The translations under genes and the position numbers were made by a program. From Pontibacter ummariensis (GTDB lineage Bacteria; Bacteroidota; Bacteroidia; Cytophagales; Hymenobacteraceae): a stretch of 64,000 nt of DNA. Positions 40,651 through 48,737 of the stretch are shown here, one piece after another (position 1 is the stretch's first letter; every line of letters begins with the position of its first letter). The notes beneath the pieces are model-generated. The model did no database searches. It had not been told where the DNA came from and saw nothing but the letters and a program-made list of their open reading frames with translations. The stretch spans positions 43,270 through 107,269 of the forward strand of contig NZ_FZOQ01000019.1 in NCBI RefSeq assembly GCF_900188175.1, written 5' to 3'.

Positions 40651-41811
40651 CAGTGTAGGTGATACTGCGGCCTTCTCGTGCTGTAGCTGGTTATAACTTT
40701 GAAGAAGTGGGCAGTTGTGCACCACGAAGTTTTTGCAGCTCTGGTACTGTTTCGATAGCTCCGCATACTGCTGAACCTTCTTCAGCGCTTCTTCTTCGCC
40801 ATAAGCCTCCGTAAGCTCCTTGTAACTGTAGTGGTAATGTTCTTTGTCTAGCACTCGATCAGGTTGTGAGGCAGCTGAGTCTATAAAAGTCCGATGGTTA
40901 AACCTAATCAGGTAATCAGCCAAGTCTAACCCTTGCGCCCGCTCGTCCTCGGTTGCTTTTTTCTCCAGCAGCTCAGACAGCGTGAAGGCTGCGATACCGC
41001 TTAGCTCCATAGCTTTACACTTCCAGCTGTCAAATGCATTCAGGTCAGGGAATAACACGACTTTGCGCCCCTGCAGGGCCAGGCATTTCTCAGCGTTCAA
41101 CCCTCCCTTGCCTCCAGTTGCCAGCCAAGTAAACTGAGGTAGGTACACACTTGCGATAATGGCGGTCTTCTCGCTTTCCACAACGGCTACTGGTTTCCCC
41201 TTTTCCACCTGCAGGAGATGCTCCCCGAAGAAGCACTGCTTAAGGTTAAAGTTCTTTAGCTTTAGCGCGGTGTGCACCCAGGTAGGGTATTTTCCAGTGT
41301 CCTTGCTCCTCTTCCCCGTGACAGGATTATAGAGCATAATTTTCCCAGACCTAATACATCCTGTGTTATCTATTTGCCAAAAAACAGTTGCCCCGTCCCA
41401 ATATTTTGAGGTGCCGATAAAGTAGCGCTCGATTAGTTGGCTCGCAATGTCATACCCGAAATGATCTGCCAGGTAAACGGTGAACCGGTTGCTGGCGTAC
41501 CCGCTCAGGCTCGCTCTAAAAACCGACGGGTCTATGGTGCTGGCAGGTTTTGGAGGCATGTTTGGACGATGTTGTTGGGTTTGGCTGGACCTCTCCTGAT
41601 GAGGGCCAGGATTATCTTCAAAGAACTGCTTGGGGGGATAATGATAGCCGCAGTTATCTTCCCGGTTACACCTGCCGACATGATCGGCAATGTACTCGCC
41701 TGTGTCAGGATTAATATAGCGGGAAAATACCCTTTGCTTCTTGCAACCCGGGCAGGAGTGCCGAGTGGATTTGCCTTTGTAGGGCTCCAGAACTGGGTGT
41801 GAGTATAGCAT
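40648..41811 (-). CDS. DUF6371 primase-like protein with zinc ribbon
   Basis: The protein has 387 residues. An N-terminal zinc-ribbon is formed by HSCPGCKKQRVF and CNREDNCGYHYPP. The middle contains a toprim-like fold: GKPVAVVESEKTAIIASVY (the Glu of the metal site in VVESEKTA) and VVLFPDLNAFDSW (Asp). This matches the DUF6371 family of Bacteroidota mobile elements. It probably primes or aids replication of the excised element together with the DUF3987 protein encoded upstream on the same strand. Confidence 0.82.
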   Translation of the reverse strand: MLYSHPVLEPYKGKSTRHSCPGCKKQRVFSRYINPDTGEYIADHVGRCNREDNCGYHYPPKQFFEDNPGPHQERSSQTQQHRPNMPPKPASTIDPSVFRASLSGYASNRFTVYLADHFGYDIASQLIERYFIGTSKYWDGATVFWQIDNTGCIRSGKIMLYNPVTGKRSKDTGKYPTWVHTALKLKNFNLKQCFFGEHLLQVEKGKPVAVVESEKTAIIASVYLPQFTWLATGGKGGLNAEKCLALQGRKVVLFPDLNAFDSWKCKAMELSGIAAFTLSELLEKKATEDERAQGLDLADYLIRFNHRTFIDSAASQPDRVLDKEHYHYSYKELTEAYGEEEALKKVQQYAELSKQYQSCKNFVVHNCPLLQSYNQLQHEKAAVSPTL

Positions 41812-41830
41812 AGTCTAATTTATAGTTGCT

Positions 41831-41899
41831 GGCACAAGTGGCATCTTTGGCAAGGTAGAACGCGTGCGGGTGGCTTGTGCCGTTCGTGCCATAAATGCC
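41831..41899. repeat. 9-bp GGCACAAGT-type array B2, in inverted halves
   Basis: Plus-strand units GGCACAAGT, GGCATCTTT and GGCAAGGTA (41831-41857) face minus-strand units GGCATTTAT, GGCACGAAC and GGCACAAGC (41873-41899). It fills the 93-bp gap between two primase-type genes. Confidence 0.7.
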
Positions 41900-41904
41900 A
41901 AAAG

Positions 41905-43326
41905 CTAAAGGCGCTTCTCGTACTCTCCTCTTCTAGGTTTCTCAAACAATTCTTTGTCGTTGAGCAGCCTTTTGAATGTTCTTTCCGGCACCCCGCACCT
42001 CTCTGCTATCTGCACGCCTGTTGCAGTTGTAAAAGCAGCTGGCAAGGCATCGTATAGTCTCTGTTGATCCGTTGGCAGTTTGTCCAGTGGGTTATCGTTA
42101 GAGACAGTGGCATGCGCGCAAAGGGCAGTTTTTCTAAAGTACTCTATCAGCAGGATAGCCCCATTCACCGCTTTTGTCTCCACCGCCTGCTTATCAGACT
42201 CGCCTGTGGCCCAGTGCAGTAACTGCAGGATGAGCGAGAGTCTGACCGCATAAATCTCCAGCTTGCTATAGATGCCTGCAACCGCTTCATTGGAAGCATT
42301 GTTGCACAGGTCTGTGTTTCTCATTTGCCACTCCTTTAGCGCGGCTTTGGCCTCTGGAGTGAACTGCAGGATAGTGGAAACCGGCGTATCTGTATCATCC
42401 ATTGTTAAGCGCAAGTCCAGGAGGTTAGAGACAATGATGTCCCAGTTTTGGTTGTACTCCTCCGGTAGCTCGGTCTCACTCCAGTAATCTTTCTTCAGTT
42501 CCGAAGGCATGGCAAAAAGGATCCTGTCGATAAATCCATTCTGACTTCGGTTATCTTTTGCCATCTCCTCTAAGAGAGCATTTTGGATGGTGCCGGTTAC
42601 CGGAATAAAGGGCTGGGAGATGAACGTAGGCTCTCCGGTTTTCCGGTCAACTACTATAGGCTTGCTGCTCCAGTTGCTCAGCCAGAACTCCTGTTCGCTC
42701 CCCTTGGTGTACCGGTTAAAGTTCTTGGTCCAGGTGGCCAGCTCGTCAACGAATACCCCTATGCCGCGTTTGTTGTGCCTCTTTAACTCGGTGAGCCCTT
42801 CAAGAGTGAAGTCAGAAACAATAAACTTCCTCCAAACAGGTTTCGCAGGATCTTCCATAACGCCTTGTTCCTTCCGCTCCTGCTTTGAAAGTCCGACGAC
42901 ACGCTGATACTCCTTCCACTCCTGTTCAAACTGTTTGTAGCTGGCCTTGTCCTTCGCAAAGATGGGCTGGATATACCAGCTGAGGGGATGGCTCTTGTTG
43001 GTACCTGGGCGCCCCACCAGCGTAATGTAAAGCAATGCAGACTCTAACCATCCCTTCATCACCTCAACACGGTGGGTGTTGCCAATGGCCAGCGATACAG
43101 AGTAGAGGACTGCGGCGCCCGCAAAATCTACGGGAAAGTTCAGGCTCTCATTCGTTGCCCTGATGATCTGCTGCACAGCTACGGGAAATGCCTCCACCGG
43201 AAAAGGGTTTTTCTCCTTGCGGTCTGTCTCGTCAAACTTGCTACATATCTGCTGGGCCTCGGCAACGATATTATCCCCATCGATGCCATAAGACTGTAGG
43301 TCGAATTGTGGGTTAAAGCTACTCAT
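41905..43326 (-). CDS. DUF3987 helicase/primase-like protein
   Basis: The protein has 473 residues from ATG 43324-43326 (MSSFNPQF). It has the DUF3987 layout: a P-loop-like TLVGRPGTNKSHPLSWYI (about 95-112) and a DELATWTKNFN segment resembling Walker B/arginine-finger regions, with a C-terminal winged-helix-like end (QIAERCGVPERTFKRLLND). These proteins are common replicative components of Bacteroidota plasmids and ICEs. The start overlaps the small upstream gene by 8 bp. Confidence 0.82.
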   Translation of the reverse strand: MSSFNPQFDLQSYGIDGDNIVAEAQQICSKFDETDRKEKNPFPVEAFPVAVQQIIRATNESLNFPVDFAGAAVLYSVSLAIGNTHRVEVMKGWLESALLYITLVGRPGTNKSHPLSWYIQPIFAKDKASYKQFEQEWKEYQRVVGLSKQERKEQGVMEDPAKPVWRKFIVSDFTLEGLTELKRHNKRGIGVFVDELATWTKNFNRYTKGSEQEFWLSNWSSKPIVVDRKTGEPTFISQPFIPVTGTIQNALLEEMAKDNRSQNGFIDRILFAMPSELKKDYWSETELPEEYNQNWDIIVSNLLDLRLTMDDTDTPVSTILQFTPEAKAALKEWQMRNTDLCNNASNEAVAGIYSKLEIYAVRLSLILQLLHWATGESDKQAVETKAVNGAILLIEYFRKTALCAHATVSNDNPLDKLPTDQQRLYDALPAAFTTATGVQIAERCGVPERTFKRLLNDKELFEKPRRGEYEKRL

Positions 43327-43510
43327 CAAGTAGCCCCTCCCTGGCGCCAAAGCAATGGACGATACTGGAAAGCCCGGTGTCTAAGAGGAAGGTTAAGGGT
43401 ATGGCCTTGAGGCGTTTTGAAAACTTCGTATCTTTGATCTGGTTAAATGCTAGTTCCTGCCCCGGCCTGGTCAGAGAATGTAGAGGAGGATCGCTGAGGT
43501 GTTCATGCAT
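43319..43510 (-). CDS. Small protein between the HTH and DUF3987 genes
   Basis: The protein has 63 residues from ATG 43508-43510. It overlaps the previous gene by 8 bp and the next by 8 bp, a tiling that supports expression. It reads PPLHSLTRPGQELAFNQIKD and so on. No domain recognised. Confidence 0.5.
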   Translation of the reverse strand: MHEHLSDPPLHSLTRPGQELAFNQIKDTKFSKRLKAIPLTFLLDTGLSSIVHCFGAREGLLDE

Positions 43511-43868
43511 CGTGCTTTCCTCCTTTCTGTTTGCGCCTGGCACTCCTGGCTAAGGTAAGAGTCACCTCATCATCATTCCCTGGGCTCGCTGTTTGGTTTT
43601 CGATCCAGTGTAGTAGCTCTTCCCGGGAGAATACGAGCTTATTGTTGAACTTCTGGTAAGGAATCCCCCTTGATGCCGTCAGTTTGTAGAGGTGTGATTC
43701 ACTAATAATTATTCCCTGATCCTTAAGGAAGTTCAGCGCCTGCTTCTTGGTCAGGCGCGCCGGAAGTTCTGTTTGTTTAGGCTGTCCAGAAGCTGCTTTA
43801 AGATCTAATAACAGAGCCTCCAACCGGTTGAGCCTTCTTTCTAATACTGCAAATGGATTATCCATCAT
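43503..43868 (-). CDS. HTH DNA-binding protein (excisionase-like)
   Basis: The protein has 121 residues from ATG 43866-43868 (a longer frame starts with an implausible segment). N-terminal coiled coil (FAVLERRLNRLEALLLDLKA), then a winged HTH (LTKKQALNFLKDQGIIISES, IPYQKFNNKLVFSREELLHW). The architecture equals that of the 30825-31100 protein. It sits near the integrase and may be the recombination directionality factor. Confidence 0.75.
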   Translation of the reverse strand: MMDNPFAVLERRLNRLEALLLDLKAASGQPKQTELPARLTKKQALNFLKDQGIIISESHLYKLTASRGIPYQKFNNKLVFSREELLHWIENQTASPGNDDEVTLTLARSARRKQKGGKHDA

Positions 43869-43954
43869 GGCCTTTACTTTAATGTATAAGCCAAAATTGC
43901 TAAAGAAAGAAGTTGTAACTTTTGCTAATAAGTTGCACAACTTACTAGCAACTT

Positions 43955-44977
43955 TTAAGACTTCATGAAATTCCTGATGATCCGGCCCTCTGCTGATATT
44001 TTAGCTTCTTCTTTTGACGATGTTCCTTTACTCATTCTCTCAAAATGCTTTCGATAGGCTTCCCTCGACCAGGAGCCACCAAAACTATTCAGTAATGCTT
44101 TGTGGAAATCAGACAACTCACTTTCACAATTCTTTTTGATGACTTCAAAGCCTTTTAGCGCCATAATCATGTATACCTGCCTGGTTGGCTTTGTGCCCCA
44201 GTATTCTTCCTGTAGTCTTTGGTATATGTCTGCCCCTTCACCTATTAAGTAATCAGAGAGACATATAGGGGGCTGCTCGTTTATGCCACTTGTGCCACAA
44301 ATGCTACTTGTGCCACTAGAGGAAATAGTAATACTGCCTTTTGCTGTATCCTCCGGTGCGAAGCGGTTCAGTTCTATGCAGGCTGCACTAGTATAATGAT
44401 CCTTTCTTTCCAGGTATTTAAGGCAGCGAGAAATGAAGTTCTTCGTACGCAGCAACTCATCCGGAACGCCCTCTTCTAACGCGTTGTACTCATCCTCTTT
44501 CACCTCAATCCGGAACATCCCCTCATTTATATACATTAAGGCATCCCTTATGTCAGCGTCTGTAATAGAATCTTGGAAATGCTGGAACCATCTATTCGTT
44601 ACCTTAACTGTAAACTTCTCAACAAACCTATCCAGCCTCCCAAAAAGGACCTCATCGCTCCCCTCATAGCCTGTTAAGTTTATCAAAGTATACCATTTCA
44701 AACTATCAAGTTGGGCAGATGTAATCCGCTCCCTTATTTCGCTAGGAAGGACATAAGCCAAGAGAAAAGGAGCAACATACTCTCTCACGGCGTCAATGAC
44801 ACATTCACTGGCTGCTGAACAAAGGTGCTTTATTTCCTCATTCGTATACTCCTCCTCAACCCCAAGCTCCCTCACCCTCTTTACTAGGAATTTCGCGCTT
44901 TCCTGCTCAGGTAACTGCTTTAAGTATTTGGTAAGCTCGTAATCCCTCTCGATCCTTTCGCGGTCTCTCTCGATCAT
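43955..44977 (-). CDS. Hypothetical protein next to the integrase
   Basis: The protein has 340 residues, mainly helical and charged; a Ser/Gly/Thr-rich insert near residue 225 (SSSGTSSICGTSGINEQ) is encoded by a 9-bp GGCACAAGT-type array. No family recognised. It lies 10 bp after the integrase gene and is probably cotranscribed with it. Confidence 0.6.
   Translation of the reverse strand: MIERDRERIERDYELTKYLKQLPEQESAKFLVKRVRELGVEEEYTNEEIKHLCSAASECVIDAVREYVAPFLLAYVLPSEIRERITSAQLDSLKWYTLINLTGYEGSDEVLFGRLDRFVEKFTVKVTNRWFQHFQDSITDADIRDALMYINEGMFRIEVKEDEYNALEEGVPDELLRTKNFISRCLKYLERKDHYTSAACIELNRFAPEDTAKGSITISSSGTSSICGTSGINEQPPICLSDYLIGEGADIYQRLQEEYWGTKPTRQVYMIMALKGFEVIKKNCESELSDFHKALLNSFGGSWSREAYRKHFERMSKGTSSKEEAKISAEGRIIRNFMKS
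44284..44319 (-). repeat. 9-bp GGCACAAGT-type array B3 inside a gene
   Basis: On the minus strand the units are AGTGGCACA, AGTAGCATT, TGTGGCACA and AGTGGCATA. The array encodes the Ser/Gly/Thr insert of the 43955-44977 product. Confidence 0.65.
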
Positions 44978-44987
44978 GATGTTAACG

Positions 44988-46277
44988 CTAGAAGTTTGTC
45001 AATAAAGCTGCATTCTTTACCCGCTCTTCCTGCTCAAAGGAAGCTAAGTAGTTCTCTGTTGTTTTCAGATCATTATGGCCCAGGCTTTCTGAGATGAAGG
45101 CGATGTTGGCCCCAGATCGTTTGAGCACACTAGCGTAGCTATGGCGGGCGGTGTAAGTGGTGATGTGGCCTATGCCCAACTTCTCCCCAATGGCTTTCAT
45201 CCTGTAATTCATCAGATGGGTGATGTTCTTGATAATGCGACGTTCGTCTGTGGGTGTTTCGTTACCTTTCAGGAAAGGGAATATAAAGTCTTCCGGAGCC
45301 CGGGACTTATTCCCCCACTTGGCGATGACCTCCTGCATTTCGGGCGTGATGAAAGCACAGATCAGCTTTTTCCTTTTGGCTTTAGCCACTGTCTTCTGCC
45401 TGTAAAAGCAGATTTCTCCATTCCGGATGTTGGAGTACCTAAGCTTACAGATATCGGTAATATTAGCTCCATTGCATAAATAGGAGAAGAACCACAGGTC
45501 CCGGCACATAGAGACGGTGTCGGTTTCGCATTCGTATTTGACGATCTTTCCAATATCAGCAATAGTCAAAGCAATGTTTCGTCCCTCAGGCTGGGGTATC
45601 TCATACTTGCCTTTGCCGAAAGGGTACTGAGAGGCCTTGATGAAACCAGTGCTCTTGGCATAGTTTATTACCACCTGCAGCGCCCGAATGTAAATTGATA
45701 TCGTTGTGTAGCTCTTGCCCAGGCCTAGCAAATGGTTCTCATAACGCTTTAACCAAGTAGGGGTGATTTGTGCAAAACTGACTCTGTTAGCCCCTGACAT
45801 GGCCGTGTCCTTAAACTTTTCCCCTTTAAATAGCTTCAGATCTATATCGCTACGTTCAAACAGTATTATGCTCCTTAGGGTATAGCGGTACCAGTCGGCG
45901 GTACCGACCTTGCCACTCTTCTGCAGTTCTTCTATCTTAGCAATGAAAACCGTATTCAGTGTGTTGCTCAGGCCTTTCCCCAAGCGGTTGTTGAGGTTGT
46001 CGAAAGAGAAGTTGTCCTGCTTGATGAGGTCTTTCACCTGATCTTTCACCCTGTCAGTCGTCAACTGGATCTCATTTCGAATACCAATCCATGTTTTGCT
46101 CTTCGTCACCGGCAGCTTTTCCCAATCCACCAGAGACATAGTCTTACCCGTGGAGTAGTATTTCTGTATCCTCCTGTAGGTAACTCTTACTTTGACTGGA
46201 TACAGGCCTTCTTTGGTATCCCTACGGGTATCTAAAACTGTGGTAAGGGTAACGCCACTATCTGAGTAGTCAAACAT
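44988..46277 (-). CDS. Tyrosine recombinase (integrase) of the inserted element
   Basis: The protein has 429 residues. N-terminal arm domain (LDTRRDTKEGLYPVKVRVTY), SAM-like core-binding domain (about 105-205), and catalytic domain with HTTYTARHSYASVLKRSG-like box (here ITTYTARHSYASVLKRSG) and ESLGHNDLKTTENYLASF (nucleophile Tyr). The usual first Arg box reads GANITDICKLRY, a variant common in Bacteroidota integrases. It should integrate and excise the element at the att-like repeats; its start codon is 39 bp from the right repeat. Confidence 0.9.
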   Translation of the reverse strand: MFDYSDSGVTLTTVLDTRRDTKEGLYPVKVRVTYRRIQKYYSTGKTMSLVDWEKLPVTKSKTWIGIRNEIQLTTDRVKDQVKDLIKQDNFSFDNLNNRLGKGLSNTLNTVFIAKIEELQKSGKVGTADWYRYTLRSIILFERSDIDLKLFKGEKFKDTAMSGANRVSFAQITPTWLKRYENHLLGLGKSYTTISIYIRALQVVINYAKSTGFIKASQYPFGKGKYEIPQPEGRNIALTIADIGKIVKYECETDTVSMCRDLWFFSYLCNGANITDICKLRYSNIRNGEICFYRQKTVAKAKRKKLICAFITPEMQEVIAKWGNKSRAPEDFIFPFLKGNETPTDERRIIKNITHLMNYRMKAIGEKLGIGHITTYTARHSYASVLKRSGANIAFISESLGHNDLKTTENYLASFEQEERVKNAALLTNF

Positions 46278-46292
46278 AATGCATTCTTAATA

Positions 46293-46336
46293 TTTGTATG
46301 CAAATTAAAAGGGGACATACAATTTGCATACAAATA
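46293..46336. repeat. Putative attR with a 14-bp inverted repeat
   Basis: TTTGTATGCAAATT (46293-46306) and AATTTGCATACAAA (46321-46334) are exact reverse complements with a 14-nt spacer. The right arm lies inside the 21-bp direct repeat (46316-46336) that matches 26962-26982. Fits a tyrosine-recombinase core or an integrase operator. Confidence 0.65.
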
Positions 46337-46457
46337 TAGTGAAAGAATGCCACAGGAAGAAAAGGAATGAAAGGGTAAACCACGCAAAAACAGGCTTATA
46401 TGGTATAAAATACACTGAAAGCAGAAAGAAGAAAAACAGAGAAACACCCCTGTTCTT

Positions 46458-46496
46458 GTATCATGTACAAGGTATCTTGTACCTTGTACATGATAC
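46458..46496. repeat. 17-bp perfect inverted repeat near the relaxase gene
   Basis: GTATCATGTACAAGGTA and TACCTTGTACATGATAC flank a 5-nt loop. The arm sequence also occurs near mobC (26865-26879) and, in part, at 25833-25847 and 47095-47109. Probably part of oriT or a relaxosome binding site. Confidence 0.75.
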
Positions 46497-46745
46497 CAGG
46501 TGTAAAGCTCCAGTTGTTCATGCTGGAAATTTAGCCGGTAACAGCAGGAGGTGGGATGTGCTTGGCAACAAGGTTAGCAAAGGTAGATGCAGTAGCCCGC
46601 CCTTTCAAAAGCTTATCAGCGTAGCCACTACGCTGGAATGGTGATACAAGGGGCGCGTGTATGCAGGTGTTAGCACTTGCTTTTGAAAAGAGGTAAGAAG
46701 CCTCTTTGCCTTCGGGGCTTTTCGGTTTTCGACAACCTGTTATAA

Positions 46746-46789
46746 CTATAGGTCTTACACTTTTCTATACAAAAGCGTGTGACCTATAG
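46746..46789. other. Imperfect dyad, candidate oriT hairpin
   Basis: CTATAGGTC (46746-46754) and GACCTATAG (46781-46789) are exact reverse complements, extended by weaker pairing (ACTTTT/AAAAG). Such a dyad upstream of a MOBP relaxase gene is where an oriT nick site is expected; the nick position cannot be read from sequence alone. Confidence 0.4.
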
Positions 46790-47174
46790 CTTTAGGCCTC
46801 CGTCTTTTAGCCGAACGTCTAGTTTTTTACTTTATTTCTGCCTGTGATTTTTCTCAGGAGCCAGTGTTTTTATTTCGGGACGTTCTAAAAACTGCCCGTG
46901 CCTCTCGTGTTTACTGCCCACAGGAATGCCTGTTTTATCACCGTGCTCTAAGTAATAAGGAAGCAGAGAAAGGTGTAAAGGTGGCTTATAACAGCTGTAC
47001 AGGCGCAAATTAGAGCATAAGTTGAGCCATTACGGCTCGCCGGTTTTTCAATTAGGGGCCGGAAGCACCTTTACATGCATCCTGTACATTCCATCATGTA
47101 CCTTGTACACGATACATGGCACCTGGTACCATGCGCCCGTATAATAATTAGTTGAGGTTACAACTTACACATAA

Positions 47175-48728
47175 ATGATAGTAAAGATTCTTTCTTCCTC
47201 TGCCACTTTCTCCGGTGTCGTCTACAATGAAGACAAAGTGGAAAAAGGCACAGCCGAGTTACTTGCAGCGGAGAACTTTGGTATGTTGCAGCCTGGCCGC
47301 AGTGGTATAGGTGACACAGACTATAAAAGCTACTTCCAGTCCTGGTCCAAGGCAGACGGCAACATACAAAAGGTGAAGCAGCCACAGTTTCATGCTGTTA
47401 TTTCCTGTGAGGGTAGGGGCAAAGACGCCGTGCAGTTGCAGGAGATCGCGGAGCAGTACCTTCGGAAGATGGGCTACGGGGATAACCCTTACCTTATTTA
47501 TTTTCATACGGATACCCCAAACAATCATGTGCACCTTGTCTCCACGCGCATCAACCGTGAGGGAAAGAAAATCGACGACTCTTTTGAGCGGACGCGGTCT
47601 CAGAAGGCTATGAAGGAGATCCTGCTGCAGGACGTAGGGGAAGAGGTGCGGAAGCACTTGCAGGTAGCGCTGGGCTACAACTTCTCCACCGCGGCTCAAC
47701 TGAAGTTGCTGCTGGAGCGGGAGGGGGTGAAAGTGAAAGAGACTGCAACAGGGTACAGTTTCATTAAGTACGGTAGCCATATCCACTCCATGGGGCGAGA
47801 CGCCATCGCTAAGAGAACAGAAGCTTACGTGGCACCAAAAGCGCGTATCCATCAGTTGCGCGCTATCCTAAGCAAATACAAAGCAGGGCTTAGCCCTCAG
47901 GAACTAAAGGACTTTCTGCAGCATAAGTTTGGGGTGGAGCTAGTCTTCCACCAGACAAAGGGGAAGCCGGAGCCTTACGGTTACACGATCCTGGACCATG
48001 GGAAGAAAGAGGTGTTCAAAGGGGCTCAGGTCATGAAGCTCAATGAACTGCTGCTTCGTACAAGCGACGCAGACCGTATAGCCTCTGCACAAGCCATCGT
48101 CTCGACCCTAACCAAAAACAGCGGAGTATCTTACGGAGAGCTTAAAGGGGAGCTCCAGGCACTGGGCTTTACCCTTACCAGGAAGGGAGAAGTCCGGCTC
48201 AGGGGCGGCGAGACGCCTATCCTCCAAGTGACGCCTGAAACAATGCGTGCTGTCCATTACAACGAGCGCCTGCAGCATGCCAGGCTCTTTTCTACTAGCA
48301 GTATGGAAGAAGCACAGGCGCTCGCCCGCGTTTTCTACCTAAGGCCTGGCAGCCTTCGGATCAATACAGGACCGGATGAGGGGGCAAGGGAGTACACGGC
48401 AGACAAGCTCAACAGTATGCTGGCAAACGGCATCCCGTTCTCAGATATAATAGAGCGCAATGGTTGGAGCCTTGTACGAGTGGAAGGGGAGCACTACCTG
48501 ATTGACAAAGGGGAGAAGACGATTCACAAGATAGGGGAGCTTACAGACCGGAACCTGGAATACAGTCGTGTGAACGTGCTAGAGGTAGACAGCCGCATAG
48601 GGGTAGCAGTTGAATACGATAACGGCGCGATCAGCGAAATGCTTTTGTCAGTGGCTTCCATGGTACAGACAGGTAACCGGCAGCTGACACCAGCGGAGAA
48701 AAGAAACAAACGAAGAATAAAACGCTAG
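47175..48728 (+). CDS. MOBP-type relaxase
   Basis: The protein has 517 residues. Relaxase domain in the N-terminal 230 residues: three-His motif HTDTPNNHVHLV (His111, His118, His120), and a probable catalytic Tyr in the first 60 residues (candidates in VVYNEDK and DYKSYF). The C-terminal half is helical and not recognised. It nicks oriT and leads the strand into the recipient, with MobC help. The following ParA-like gene starts 9 bp later, so the transfer operon begins here. Confidence 0.92.
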   Translation: MIVKILSSSATFSGVVYNEDKVEKGTAELLAAENFGMLQPGRSGIGDTDYKSYFQSWSKADGNIQKVKQPQFHAVISCEGRGKDAVQLQEIAEQYLRKMGYGDNPYLIYFHTDTPNNHVHLVSTRINREGKKIDDSFERTRSQKAMKEILLQDVGEEVRKHLQVALGYNFSTAAQLKLLLEREGVKVKETATGYSFIKYGSHIHSMGRDAIAKRTEAYVAPKARIHQLRAILSKYKAGLSPQELKDFLQHKFGVELVFHQTKGKPEPYGYTILDHGKKEVFKGAQVMKLNELLLRTSDADRIASAQAIVSTLTKNSGVSYGELKGELQALGFTLTRKGEVRLRGGETPILQVTPETMRAVHYNERLQHARLFSTSSMEEAQALARVFYLRPGSLRINTGPDEGAREYTADKLNSMLANGIPFSDIIERNGWSLVRVEGEHYLIDKGEKTIHKIGELTDRNLEYSRVNVLEVDSRIGVAVEYDNGAISEMLLSVASMVQTGNRQLTPAEKRNKRRIKR

Positions 48729-48737
48729 ATATTATAA

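Larger units (their letters stand above)
46278..47174. other. Element right end and oriT-like region upstream of the relaxase
   Basis: These 897 bp have no supported gene. In order: the integrase promoter region with a 14-bp inverted repeat and the right att-like repeat (46293-46336); the 17-bp palindrome (46458-46496); small stem-loops around 46685-46720; the imperfect dyad (46746-46789); and CATGTACCTTGTACA (47095-47109), 66 bp before the relaxase start. Confidence 0.55.
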
